NCBI GenBank assembly: GCA_023665425.1
Contig: JAMPDX010000003.1
Span: 59,640-123,639 of the forward strand
DNA: 64,000 nt
Reading direction: 5' to 3'
Source: Muribaculaceae bacterium
Lineage (GTDB): Bacteria; Bacteroidota; Bacteroidia; Bacteroidales; Muribaculaceae
Below, in pieces: positions 48,587 to 57,891 of the stretch. The stretch's first letter is position 1. Each line of letters starts with the position of its first letter. The translations under genes and the position numbers were made by a program. The notes under the pieces were generated by a model, which did not search any database, was not told where the DNA came from, and was given only the letters and a program-made list of their open reading frames with translations.

Positions 48587-49402
48587 ATGAAACTTAAATT
48601 TGGAATCGCAAGTAGCAGTCTGTTGTTACTATTGGCATCGAGTTGTACCACAACCAAAGATGTGCAATATATCCAAGATTTAACGCCCGATATAGTAGAG
48701 GCAACCATGGAAAATTCCGGCTTGCTGATTGAACCGGACGACTTGCTTAATATTGTTGTCACTACGAAAGACCCCGAGCTCGGCACTCTGTTCAACCTCC
48801 AGCCCGGTACTTATACCACCGAGTTGAACGCCAACAACACCAATACGCGTGCCATGGACAAGATGGAAATCGGATACCGCGTAGATGAGCAAGGTAATAT
48901 AGTATTTCCCCAACTCGGCACCCTCCATGTGGCCGGACTCAATCGCCGCCAACTTGAGAATATGATTAAGCAACGCCTCATCAAGGAAGGGCTGCTTAAG
49001 GACTTCTCGGTGGCCGTATCATTCCAGAACTCTAAAATATCCATCCTCGGTGATGTGGCACGCCCCGGCAACTTCGACTTCAAGGATGACAAGTATACTG
49101 TGCTTCAAGCTCTGGCTGATGCCGGCGACTTGAATATTACAGCAGAACGAGAGATACTCGTGGTGCGTGAGAAGAATGGCCAACGCAAGCTCTACTCCAT
49201 TGACCTTAAGAGCCGTTCACTCTTTGACTCCCCGGCATATTACCTGCAGCAGAACGACGTAATATATGTGCTACCCAATGATGTGAAGGCTTCTCAGCGT
49301 GACCTGAACTCCAACCAGTGGCGTCAGGTAAGTACATGGATGGGTCTGGCATCATTCGTAGCTTCTATGGTAACCGTTATTGTGGCCCTTACTAAAAAGT
49401 AA
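48587..49402 (+). CDS. Polysaccharide export lipoprotein (Wza-like)
   Basis: A 271-aa outer-membrane export component. Lipobox LASSC (Cys20) follows a short signal peptide. A Poly_export domain (about 40-140, including LIEPDDLLNIVVTT and PQLGTLHVAGLNRRQLE) is followed by an SLBB-like domain (about 145-230). The C-terminus is a hydrophobic helix (WMGLASFVASMVTVIVAL), as in Wza where such a helix forms the outer-membrane pore. It pairs with the Wzc-like gene 202 nt downstream. Confidence 0.92.
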   Translation: MKLKFGIASSSLLLLLASSCTTTKDVQYIQDLTPDIVEATMENSGLLIEPDDLLNIVVTTKDPELGTLFNLQPGTYTTELNANNTNTRAMDKMEIGYRVDEQGNIVFPQLGTLHVAGLNRRQLENMIKQRLIKEGLLKDFSVAVSFQNSKISILGDVARPGNFDFKDDKYTVLQALADAGDLNITAEREILVVREKNGQRKLYSIDLKSRSLFDSPAYYLQQNDVIYVLPNDVKASQRDLNSNQWRQVSTWMGLASFVASMVTVIVALTKK

Positions 49403-49457
49403 AAACAATCAAAAACTAAAACCTGTCCACACATTCTCCTTGAATTTCCTAATATTT

Positions 49458-49469
49458 CCTAATATTAGG
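49458..49469. repeat. Perfect 12-nt palindrome upstream of the Wzc-like gene
   Basis: CCTAATATTAGG, preceded directly by a further CCTAATATT unit. It could be an operator or chance in A/T-rich leader; no regulator is known. Confidence 0.35.
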
Positions 49470-49604
49470 TCAGACTGGAGATTACGTTAGAACATATACA
49501 GAGCGTTTATTGTTGTAAGTAATCATATCGCGCTTGTTAAATAATCTTAACATTAATACTGAGATTAACACTATATTATAACTGAAATTATCGAGTCCCA
49601 TATA

Positions 49605-52094
49605 ATGGCTAAGAACGAAGAATTAACAGACTATAAAGAGGCGGAAGTCACCAGTTCCGACGCATACTCCATGGCGGAAATGCTACGCATGGCATGGCGC
49701 GCCAAATATTGGATTATCCTGTCGATTATTATTTGCATGGCAGCAGCTTATTATGGATATAAACGACATGCAAAATACTATGGAGCCAACGCTGAAGTAA
49801 TGCTCATTTTTGGCAACGATGAGTCGTCGGCCGCTTCAAACGCCCTGCGCAACATCGCCGACATGACCGGTATACAAACTGAGGGTAAGGTCAACTTTTA
49901 CAATGAGTTGGAGGTAATGCGTTCTCCGGAACTGCTTACCTCAGTAGTAGAAAAGCTCAACCTCACAACAGTGTATACCACAGAGGGATTCGGCCATGAG
50001 ATAGACCTGTATGGCGATTCTCCGGTCAACGTTAACTTCCTGAGCTTGGAGCCGGACTCCACCGCATCATTGAGACTGTACAAGACCGGTACCGGCAAGC
50101 TTATAGCTACCAATTTCGTACTCAATGGCAAGCCGCAGAAGTCAGCTCCACTGCGTATTATCCCCGGTACTGTGGTTGAGACTCCTATAGGTATGTTAGG
50201 CATCTCGGCAACCGCCTCGTTCGACTCGTTCCCAAAATATGTTGACGTAAACAAGGAGTCCGTCAAAGCTGTTGCTAACAGACTTGCCGGCAAAATTATC
50301 ACCACAAAGAAGGATAAAGACAACACAGTTGTAATAATCAACTATGAGGATGTGTCTCAACAGAGAGCCGTAGATATCATCAATGGCCTCATCAAGGCAT
50401 ACAATGACTTGTGGGTGAACGAACAAACCCGTAGCGCCGCCACTACGTCAAACTTCATTAATGAACGTCTGGCCATCATTGAGAAAGAGCTTAGCAACAT
50501 TGACTCCAATATCTCACACGTCAAGAGCCGCAGCCAGGTGGCCGACATCCCCAGTGCCGCCTCTTCCTACTATGGACAGACCCTGAATTATGACACGCGA
50601 GCCTTTGAGGCCAACACCCAGCTACAAATAGCCACATACCTACGCGACTATATCAATGATAGCTCCAACAAGGAGTCTCTCATCCCCTCCAACACCGGTA
50701 CCAGCGGAGCCATTGAGTCTCAGATTCAGGAATACAACAAGCTGCTGGTTAAGCGTGACCAGTTGCTGCAGAACAGTAGCGACAACAACCCGGTGATTGC
50801 GCAAATGAACTCTGATTTGGTCAAGAACCGTGCACTCATCAATTCATCGCTCAACAATATTATTTCGACTTACCAGATTGAGGTAAACAGAGCTCAGGGC
50901 CGTAAGGGCGAATTCTCCGGCAAGGTTAGCGCAATGCCCCAACAAGAGCAACAGATACTCTCCATAGAGCGCCAGCAGAAGGTTAAGGAGAACCTCTACA
51001 TATATCTGCTGCAGAAGCGTGAGGAGAATGAGCTGAACCGAATGGTAGAGGTAAACAACACTCGTATCTTGCACGCAGCATACGGCCTCGGCACAGACAC
51101 CACCGCACTGTTCAAGGCCCTGTTGATTGGCTTCGTTATCGGTTTGGCACTTCCTCTGATTATCATATTCATCATCCTCAAGATGGACACTAAAGTCAGC
51201 CGTAAGACTGACCTTGCAGGGCTGTCTATACCCTTCTTGGGTGAAATGCCAATGAGTCAGAGTCGTCGCTCATTAAAGCGCTTCATCCGCCACCTGTTCA
51301 ATCCCGGCTCACGTAAGGTTACCGACCGCGAGTTGAAGCTTGTGGTGCGCGACCGTTCACGCTCATACATCAATGAGGCTTTCCGCATGTTGCGTACTAA
51401 TCTTGACTTCCTGTCTCATTCCAATTCCGGGTGCGAAGTGATAATGCTCACCTCCTTTAACCCCGGCTCCGGTAAGACCTTCATCGCCGTAAATCTGGCC
51501 AAGTCTCTGCAGTTGAAGGGGAAGAAGGTGCTTATCATCGACATGGATATGCGCCGCGCATCACTCTCAAACTTTGCCGGTAATCCGGCTCAGGGTATAT
51601 CCTTTTACCTTACCGGTATGACATCTGATATCGATAAACTCATACGCATCAACAACCGCAAGACAGGGCTTGATGTGCTGCCGGTAGGTGCAATTCCTCC
51701 CAACCCGGTAGAGTTGGTACTAAGTAACCGCTTCCAAGACGTGATAGCAAGCCTGCGCCAAAAATACGACTATATAATACTTGACTGTCCTCCGTATGAC
51801 CTTGTAGCCGATACAGCCTTGATATCACGTGTGGCTGATGTGACACTCTTCGTGGTACGCGCCGGCCTTTTCAACAAATCCGATATCAAGGACCTTGAAG
51901 ATATTTATCAGGAGAACAAGCTCCCGCACATGGCCATTATCCTCAACGGTATCAATCCCAAGGACTCTTATTATCATCATCGCTACGGATATAGCACTAA
52001 GAGTTCGAACGGCTATTATATCATGGATGACGAGAAAAAGGACCATAAGTCGGCATACGTTGAAACAACAGACGAAACAAATTCTGATTTCTAA
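49605..52094 (+). CDS. Wzc-like polysaccharide co-polymerase / BY-kinase
   Basis: An 829-aa inner-membrane protein controlling capsule or exopolysaccharide chain length. Two membrane helices (about 36-52 and 505-528) flank a large periplasmic Wzz/GNVR domain with coiled coils. The cytosolic part is a bacterial tyrosine kinase: Walker A NPGSGKTFIAVNLA, Walker A' VLIIDMDMRRASL and Walker B YIILDCPPYD. The C-terminal 50 residues are rich in Tyr (DSYYHHRYGYSTKSSNGYY), the autophosphorylation cluster. A phosphotyrosine phosphatase gene is not seen here. Confidence 0.94.
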   Translation: MAKNEELTDYKEAEVTSSDAYSMAEMLRMAWRAKYWIILSIIICMAAAYYGYKRHAKYYGANAEVMLIFGNDESSAASNALRNIADMTGIQTEGKVNFYNELEVMRSPELLTSVVEKLNLTTVYTTEGFGHEIDLYGDSPVNVNFLSLEPDSTASLRLYKTGTGKLIATNFVLNGKPQKSAPLRIIPGTVVETPIGMLGISATASFDSFPKYVDVNKESVKAVANRLAGKIITTKKDKDNTVVIINYEDVSQQRAVDIINGLIKAYNDLWVNEQTRSAATTSNFINERLAIIEKELSNIDSNISHVKSRSQVADIPSAASSYYGQTLNYDTRAFEANTQLQIATYLRDYINDSSNKESLIPSNTGTSGAIESQIQEYNKLLVKRDQLLQNSSDNNPVIAQMNSDLVKNRALINSSLNNIISTYQIEVNRAQGRKGEFSGKVSAMPQQEQQILSIERQQKVKENLYIYLLQKREENELNRMVEVNNTRILHAAYGLGTDTTALFKALLIGFVIGLALPLIIIFIILKMDTKVSRKTDLAGLSIPFLGEMPMSQSRRSLKRFIRHLFNPGSRKVTDRELKLVVRDRSRSYINEAFRMLRTNLDFLSHSNSGCEVIMLTSFNPGSGKTFIAVNLAKSLQLKGKKVLIIDMDMRRASLSNFAGNPAQGISFYLTGMTSDIDKLIRINNRKTGLDVLPVGAIPPNPVELVLSNRFQDVIASLRQKYDYIILDCPPYDLVADTALISRVADVTLFVVRAGLFNKSDIKDLEDIYQENKLPHMAIILNGINPKDSYYHHRYGYSTKSSNGYYIMDDEKKDHKSAYVETTDETNSDF

Positions 52095-52124
52095 GAGTCC
52101 ATTTCATTACAGACACTTACGGAT

Positions 52125-53471
52125 ATGAATATTGCAATTATAGGTACAGGATACGTTGGGCTCGTCACCGGCACATGCTTTGCCGATATGGGTATCAATG
52201 TGACATGTGTGGATGTAGATGCATCCAAAATTGAGGGATTGAAGAATGGTATTATACCTATCTACGAACCCGGTCTGAAAGCTCTTGTACTGAAAAATGC
52301 AAATGCCGACAGATTGAAGTTCAGCACCTCATTAGCCGATGTCATTGACTCTGTGGAGGTCATCTTTATAGCTGTGGGTACTCCCCCCGATGAGGATGGC
52401 AGCGCAGACTTGCATTATGTACTTGATGTGGCTCACACCATAGGCAAGCTCATGAACGACTATAAGCTGATAGTCACCAAGAGCACTGTGCCGGTAGGTA
52501 CAGCAGAAAAGGTACGCCACGCTGTATACTCCGAGCTGGAGCAACGAGGCGTGGCCCCCGGCAACACCTATGGTATTGACTTTGACATAGCCTCTAACCC
52601 GGAATTTCTTAAGGAGGGTGCCGCTATCAAGGACTTTATGAGCCCAGACCGTGTAGTGGTGGGAGTTGACTCCCCGAGGGCACGCAAATTGATGCAAAAG
52701 CTGTATCGCCCGTTTCTGGTATCTTCAGACCGCATATTGTTCACAGACATTCCCTCTGCCGAGATGATCAAATATGCTGCCAATGCTATGCTCGCCACCC
52801 GCATATCATTTATGAATGAGATAGCCAACCTTTGCGACTTGGTTGGTGCTAATGTCAATATGGTGCGCAAAGGTATCGGCTCAGACCACCGTATAGGCAC
52901 CAAATTCCTGTATCCCGGATGCGGCTATGGAGGGTCCTGCTTTCCTAAGGATGTAAAGGCCATAATCCACACAGCCCGTCAAAAGGGATATGAGATGCGT
53001 GTACTCACTGCCGTTGAGGAGGTTAACAAGCACCAGAAACTGATACTCTTTGACAAACTAAAAAAGCACTTTAACGGCGAACTCGCCGGCAAACGTGTGG
53101 CTCTGTGGGGTCTTGCCTTCAAACCCGAGACAGACGATATGCGCGAAGCCCCCTCACTCGAACTTATAAGCGCCATGCTTGAAGCCGGAATGAAAATCCG
53201 AGTCTATGACCCTATTGCTATGGATGAATGCCGCCGCAGAGTGGGTGATAAGGTGGAATACGCACGCGATATTTACGACGCTGCATTGGAGGCGGATGCC
53301 GTGATGCTTGTCACTGAGTGGAAAGAATTCCGAATGCCCTCATGGGGTGTCGTATATAAATCTATGAACACTGCCGGCGAGAACCATCCCCCGCTCTTTG
53401 ACGGCCGTAATATTTATGACCGTCCGGAATTGGAGTCAGCAGGTTTCACATATTATGGGCTGGGAAAATAA
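52125..53471 (+). CDS. ugd: UDP-glucose/GDP-mannose 6-dehydrogenase family (UDP-glucose 6-dehydrogenase)
   Basis: NAD-dependent four-electron oxidation of UDP-glucose to UDP-glucuronate, 448 aa. N-terminal Rossmann motif IGTGYVGLVTGTCFADMG, the catalytic Cys in GYGGSCFPKDV (about residue 266) and the second nucleotide domain (LWGLAFKPETDDMREAPS) are intact. It starts 31 nt after the kinase gene, so the three export genes form one unit. GDP-mannose dehydrogenase is the alternative reading. Confidence 0.93.
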   Translation: MNIAIIGTGYVGLVTGTCFADMGINVTCVDVDASKIEGLKNGIIPIYEPGLKALVLKNANADRLKFSTSLADVIDSVEVIFIAVGTPPDEDGSADLHYVLDVAHTIGKLMNDYKLIVTKSTVPVGTAEKVRHAVYSELEQRGVAPGNTYGIDFDIASNPEFLKEGAAIKDFMSPDRVVVGVDSPRARKLMQKLYRPFLVSSDRILFTDIPSAEMIKYAANAMLATRISFMNEIANLCDLVGANVNMVRKGIGSDHRIGTKFLYPGCGYGGSCFPKDVKAIIHTARQKGYEMRVLTAVEEVNKHQKLILFDKLKKHFNGELAGKRVALWGLAFKPETDDMREAPSLELISAMLEAGMKIRVYDPIAMDECRRRVGDKVEYARDIYDAALEADAVMLVTEWKEFRMPSWGVVYKSMNTAGENHPPLFDGRNIYDRPELESAGFTYYGLGK

Positions 53472-53571
53472 GAGTGTATCTTGAGTTCTACAAGCCGGAC
53501 TGAGCAGATTGAGCTTGTCTATCTTCTTTGAGCTTTGTTAAGCCGACCGTGTAATTATTTTGTCAGCCTCA
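53472..53571. other. Spacer between ugd and the foldback element
   Basis: No gene or clear terminator seen. Confidence 0.4.
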
Positions 53572-53913
53572 TCTAAGAGTGTGTCTAATAAAAAATGTTA
53601 ACATCAGGGTCGCAGATGTACCTCAGATTTAAGACTGCAGGTGAGGGAACATAGCGGGCTATGTGACTGAGCCAAAGGCCCAAAGATGAGTGCAGCTGCG
53701 AGACCCGTGCAAATTTATTTTATAAGTTATTAATATAATTATATTGTTTATGATTGTTAATTTACATATTTTTAATTCCGGGTACGGTGTCTTTTTGGCT
53801 GCTTTGACTCATCTTTCCGGTCACATAGCCCGCTATGCTCCCTGCAAGATAAGCCAAATCAGCTCAACAATCCACCGCCCTGATGTTAACATTTTTTATT
53901 AGACACCCTCTAA
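53572..53913. mobile_element. MITE-like foldback element between ugd and rmlA
   Basis: A non-coding element of about 335 bp. Terminal inverted repeats of 34 nt (53576-53609 and 53878-53911) match with one mismatch, reading GTGTCTAATAAAAAATG and on to ATCAGGG. Inside, an 18-nt palindromic core CATAGCGGGCTATGTGAC occurs at 53650-53667 and inverted at 53820-53837, both next to further partly conserved sequence, so the whole element can fold back. The centre is A/T-rich. TCTAA at 53572-53576 and 53909-53913 may be a 5-bp target duplication. No transposase is inside. A related copy begins at 63946. Confidence 0.8.
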
Positions 53914-53925
53914 ATATGAAATGAC

Positions 53926-54822
53926 ATGAAAGGTATCGTACTTGCCGGTGGTAGCGGCACTCGCCTATACCCCATTACAAAAGGGATTTGCAAGCAATTG
54001 CTCCCCATATATGACAAACCGATGGTCTATTACCCCATCTCGGTGTTGATGAATGCCGGCATACGTGATATCCTTATTATATCTACTCCGGTGGACCTGC
54101 CGGCCTTCAAACGACTGCTGGGCGACGGCTCCGATTATGGGGTCCGTTTCTGCTACGCAGAGCAACCCTCGCCCGACGGCCTGGCTCAGGCATTTATTAT
54201 AGGAGAAGAATTTATCGGCAACGACTCCGTGGCTCTTGTCTTGGGTGACAATATCTTTCATGGCGAAGGTATGGACATACGCACATCCAAAGCTATTGCA
54301 AATGCTGAAAAAGAGAATCGCGCCACAGTGTTCGGCTATCGGGTTAATGACCCTCAGCGGTATGGCGTGGTGGAGTTTAATGCATCCGGCCAATGTATCT
54401 CGATAGAGGAAAAGCCCTCAGTGCCCAAATCAAACTTCGCCGTTGTGGGCCTCTATTTCTACCCTAACGACGTGATAAGGATTGCTAAGGAGGTGCGTCC
54501 GAGCTCTCGCGGAGAGTTGGAGATAACATCTGTAAATCAGGCATATCTGGATATGGGGCGCCTTGATGTGTTGACCCTGGGCCGAGGGTTTGCTTGGCTC
54601 GATACCGGCACACATGACTCGCTGGCCGAAGCATCTATCTTTGTAGAAGTGATAGAGAAACGACAAGGTCTGAAAATAGGGTGTCTCGAAGGGATAGCCT
54701 TTCGCAAAGGTTGGATTGACAAGTCGCATATGCAAGACTTGGCGGTCCCTATGCTCGGCAATCAGTATGGCCAATATCTTCTCAAATTATCAAACGAGTA
54801 TCCCGACAATGGAGTTTATTGA
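53926..54822 (+). CDS. rmlA: Glucose-1-phosphate thymidylyltransferase
   Basis: Makes dTDP-glucose from dTTP and glucose 1-phosphate, first step of dTDP-rhamnose and related sugars. 298 aa with [31 protein letters not shown] signature (seen at residues 8 to about 34), VLGDNIFHG and the EEKPSVPKS segment. The ATG lies 12 nt past the foldback element, so its promoter may lie within or across it. Overlaps rmlC by 14 nt. Confidence 0.95.
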   Translation: MKGIVLAGGSGTRLYPITKGICKQLLPIYDKPMVYYPISVLMNAGIRDILIISTPVDLPAFKRLLGDGSDYGVRFCYAEQPSPDGLAQAFIIGEEFIGNDSVALVLGDNIFHGEGMDIRTSKAIANAEKENRATVFGYRVNDPQRYGVVEFNASGQCISIEEKPSVPKSNFAVVGLYFYPNDVIRIAKEVRPSSRGELEITSVNQAYLDMGRLDVLTLGRGFAWLDTGTHDSLAEASIFVEVIEKRQGLKIGCLEGIAFRKGWIDKSHMQDLAVPMLGNQYGQYLLKLSNEYPDNGVY

Positions 54823-55381
54823 GACTGACATACAAGGTGTTTACATCCTCAAACCCGAAATCTTTCGTGATGAACGAGGATATTTCATGGAGACCTATCG
54901 CCATAGCGAGTTTACGACCCGCATAGGCGCAATAGACTTTGTGCAAGACAATGAAAGCTCATCATCATATGGTGTGATACGGGGTCTTCATTTCCAAAAG
55001 ATGCCTCACTCACAGAGCAAACTTGTGAGATGTATCAGCGGTATCGTGCAAGATGTTGCGGTGGACTTGCGAGCTTCCTCCCCTACTTACGGGCAGCATA
55101 TTTCTGTAATCCTCCGGGCCGACGAAGGCACTCAACTCTTCATCCCCCGCGGATTTGCCCATGGCTTCGCCGTACTGAGCGAGATGGCTACATTTCAATA
55201 CAAATGCGATGCATATTATCACCCTGAGGCCGAAGGGGGCATCAACCCGTTTGACCCCACAATCGGCATCAACTGGATGATAAAGCCCGAGAATGCTATC
55301 CTATCAGACAAAGACCGCAATAGACCTAATTTAGATAACTCCTCTTTCTACTTTAAAGGCAACCTATATGACAGAATATAA
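54809..55381 (+). CDS. rmlC: dTDP-4-dehydrorhamnose 3,5-epimerase
   Basis: Epimerises dTDP-4-keto-6-deoxyglucose at C3 and C5; cupin fold, 190 aa. Motifs: [23 protein letters not shown] (catalytic His), [16 protein letters not shown] and [10 protein letters not shown]. The ATG at 54809 is chosen over longer in-frame starts because it gives the standard N-terminus and the 14-nt overlap seen at the next two junctions. The last residues overlap rmlB. Confidence 0.95.
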   Translation: MEFIETDIQGVYILKPEIFRDERGYFMETYRHSEFTTRIGAIDFVQDNESSSSYGVIRGLHFQKMPHSQSKLVRCISGIVQDVAVDLRASSPTYGQHISVILRADEGTQLFIPRGFAHGFAVLSEMATFQYKCDAYYHPEAEGGINPFDPTIGINWMIKPENAILSDKDRNRPNLDNSSFYFKGNLYDRI

Positions 55382-56441
55382 ACGCAGGATATTAATCACC
55401 GGGGGTGCCGGTTTTATCGGCTCACACGTCGTGCGCCGCTTTGTTACCAAATATACCGACTACCTCATAGTGTGCCTCGATAAACTGACCTATTGCGGTA
55501 ATCTCGAGAACCTTGCCGACATTGAGTCATCACCAAACTATCGCTTTGAGAGAGTCGACATTTGCGACTTGGAGGGTGTGCGCCGCGTCTTCAAGCAGTA
55601 TGGCATTGATGGGGTGATACATCTGGCAGCAGAGAGCCATGTAGACCGCTCCATTGAAGACCCGGCAATCTTTGCCAAGACCAACGTACTGGGCACAATC
55701 AATATGCTACAGGCCGCTCGCGAGGCATGGGAACCCGCCGGCTATGAGGGCAATCTCTTCTATCACATCTCCACCGACGAGGTCTATGGCTCCTTGGAGC
55801 CTGACAGTGGCGAGCTCTTTACAGAAAACACACCATACTCGCCCCACTCACCATATTCCGCCTCAAAAGCCGCCTCAGACCACTTCGTGCGCGCTTGGCA
55901 CGACACTTACGGGATGCCTACTCTGATAACAAATTGCTCCAATAATTATGGTCCAAACCAGTTCCCGGAGAAACTTATACCTCTGTTCATCAACAATATA
56001 GTCAACAATAAACCCCTACCGGTGTATGGCGAAGGTCTCAACGTGCGCGACTGGCTGTATGTCGAAGACCATGCTAGCGCCATTGACCTGATTTTCCACA
56101 AAGGAACACCGGGGCGAACATACAACATCGGAGGATTTAACGAATGGCGAAATATTGACATCGTCAGACTCCTGGTGAAGACCACAGATAGGCTGTTGGG
56201 GCGACCGGAGGACAGCTCACTGCGTCTTATCACCCACGTCACAGACCGAAAAGGGCATGACCTGAGGTATGCCATCGACTCCTCACGCTTGAAGGAGGAA
56301 TTGGGATGGGAGCCCTCACTGCAGTTTGAAGAAGGACTGGAGAAGACCGTGAGATGGTATCTTGACAACACCGAGTGGGTCAATCGCATCACAAGTGGCC
56401 AATATGCCGATTACTACGAAAAGATGTATGGCAACAGATGA
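55368..56441 (+). CDS. rmlB: dTDP-glucose 4,6-dehydratase
   Basis: Short-chain dehydrogenase-type enzyme (357 aa) converting dTDP-glucose to dTDP-4-keto-6-deoxyglucose. N-terminal GGAGFIGSHVVRRF, STDEVYGSLEP with the catalytic Thr-Asp-Glu, and YSASKAASDHFVRAW (Tyr and Lys) are present. It overlaps rmlC (14 nt) and the ThiF-like gene (14 nt). rmlD, needed to complete rhamnose, is not in the window. Confidence 0.96.
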   Translation: MTEYKRRILITGGAGFIGSHVVRRFVTKYTDYLIVCLDKLTYCGNLENLADIESSPNYRFERVDICDLEGVRRVFKQYGIDGVIHLAAESHVDRSIEDPAIFAKTNVLGTINMLQAAREAWEPAGYEGNLFYHISTDEVYGSLEPDSGELFTENTPYSPHSPYSASKAASDHFVRAWHDTYGMPTLITNCSNNYGPNQFPEKLIPLFINNIVNNKPLPVYGEGLNVRDWLYVEDHASAIDLIFHKGTPGRTYNIGGFNEWRNIDIVRLLVKTTDRLLGRPEDSSLRLITHVTDRKGHDLRYAIDSSRLKEELGWEPSLQFEEGLEKTVRWYLDNTEWVNRITSGQYADYYEKMYGNR

Positions 56442-57156
56442 ATTTGAACTGAGCAAGGAGCAGCGCCTGCGCTATAGCCGAAACATCATGCTCCCCGAAA
56501 TCGGGCGCAAAGGGCAACAGCAATTACTTCGCTCCAAGGTATTGATAGTAGGAACAGGAGCTCTCGGGTCAATAGCTGCCATGTATCTTGCCGGCTCCGG
56601 CGTGGGTGAGATCACCATTGCCGATTACGACACAATCGACATCTCCAATCTGCAACGTCAGTTGTCCTTCAGTACCGAAGACTGTGGCAAACTAAAGGTT
56701 CTTGCTACCAAAGAACGCCTGCTGTCTATTAATCCGGAAATACGCGTGAATGTCATTGACAAGATGCTCACTCGCAACAATGCGCAGGACCTGATATCAT
56801 CACACCATCTGGTAATTGAAGGGTCAGACAATCCATCGACAAAATACCTGATCAGCGACCTGTGCAAACTCACTGAAGTGCCATGTGTGCTCGGAGGGGT
56901 AGCCCAATTCAATGGGCAAGTATCAAGTTGGTGCCCCGGCTATCCCACCTACCGCGACATCTTCCCCGAGCAAGCAACGGAGGGAGGATATACCCCATGT
57001 AGCATCGGCGGCGTATTAGGCCCATTGCCCGGCATAGTAGCCTCGTGGCAAGCAGCCGAAGCCATCAAAATCCTGACCGGCATCGGCACTCCCCTCTTTG
57101 GCCGTATGCTCATAATCGACGCTTTGGCTGCCTCCTCCACCGTCATCACCCTATAA
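56428..57156 (+). CDS. ThiF/MoeB/HesA-family E1-like adenylyltransferase without zinc cysteines
   Basis: A 242-aa E1-like enzyme that would adenylate the C-terminus of a ubiquitin-like sulfur carrier. The nucleotide loop GTGALGS (42-48), RYSRNIMLPEIG, DYDTIDISNLQRQ and GKLK are intact, and Cys191 in TPCSIGG aligns with the MoeB active-site Cys. The two Cys pairs that bind zinc in MoeB are both gone: PCYRC is replaced by YPTYRD, and the tail CxxC is absent. Start at 56428 overlaps rmlB by 14 nt. No carrier protein gene is nearby. Role with a sugar cluster unknown. Confidence 0.85.
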   Translation: MATDEFELSKEQRLRYSRNIMLPEIGRKGQQQLLRSKVLIVGTGALGSIAAMYLAGSGVGEITIADYDTIDISNLQRQLSFSTEDCGKLKVLATKERLLSINPEIRVNVIDKMLTRNNAQDLISSHHLVIEGSDNPSTKYLISDLCKLTEVPCVLGGVAQFNGQVSSWCPGYPTYRDIFPEQATEGGYTPCSIGGVLGPLPGIVASWQAAEAIKILTGIGTPLFGRMLIIDALAASSTVITL

Positions 57157-57485
57157 TCATATAAAACCGGCGCTCCGCTGTAGAGCATCACTCCAAACTT
57201 GAAATCAAAGACTTTTTCGTGCTGAGGCGCATGGCTTTCAATCAACCGCAGTACATGGTTGACAAGGATTTGAATGTGATTTCTGTTATAGATTCCAAAT
57301 CGAGGTGCAAAATTTGAGGCGGAACTTGCAGTAGCAGAACATTCCTCTCTCCTTCTGGAGGGGGATGCCTGAGCGGCGGGGGCGGCTTAAACCGCCCCCA
57401 AGTGCGGACCGCGAAGGAGAAAAAACTGGCAAAACAAAAGAAGGAGACCAAACTCTCCCTAAGATTAACTAACTTTGTTTTGCTA
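57157..57485. other. Degenerate spacer after the ThiF-like gene
   Basis: A 29-codon open stretch (57231-57317) may be a gene scrap. It also holds the GC-rich foldback at 57348-57420. No intact gene. Confidence 0.4.
57348..57420. repeat. GC-rich imperfect foldback
   Basis: Nested pairing: TCTCCTTC / GAAGGAGA outside (57348-57355 with 57413-57420) and GGGGGCGG / CCGCCCCC inside (57378-57385 with 57392-57399, loop CTTAAA). No T-tract follows, so it looks more like a structured repeat than a terminator. Confidence 0.5.
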
Positions 57486-57824
57486 ATGAAAAAGTATAAA
57501 TAGTTAACCTCGTAACAAAGGTCGCAAATTTTTGCCTTACTTCAAAGAAAGACCCCGATAAAAGACATCGCCCAAATAGTTGGATGTACTGAGGCAACCA
57601 TAAGCCGCGAGCTGAAGCGGAACTCCACGAATAAAGGTAACTACCTATGGAATAAGGCGCACGACAAAGCAATTGCGCGTCGTACGCACACAACATCCAA
57701 TAAAAAATTGGATGAGATACTTGTGTGGAAAATAAAAGCGATGATCAAAAAGGATTGGTCTCCGGAACAGATAAAAGGTGTCTTGGCCAAGGATGACATA
57801 TCTGTATCCATACAGTCAATTTAG
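57486..57824 (+). pseudogene. IS30-family transposase remnant
   Basis: Reading from ATG 57486 gives MKKYK, stop, LTS, stop, then QRSQIFALLQRKTPIKD and the IS30 helix-turn-helix IAQIVGCTEATISRELKRN. Then come an R/H-rich stretch and DWSPEQIKGVLAKDDISVSIQSI before TAG at 57822. The in-frame TAG (57501) and TAA (57513) sit where relatives have sense codons, and the DDE catalytic domain is missing. So this is the broken N-terminal third (about 112 codons) of an IS30 transposase. The right end has unrelated sequence. Confidence 0.85.
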
Positions 57825-57891
57825 GCCCGATGGAACGCGCTTTGGCGACTGGAAATTCAATTGTGCGAATGATGTGCGAATTTAGTAAAAG

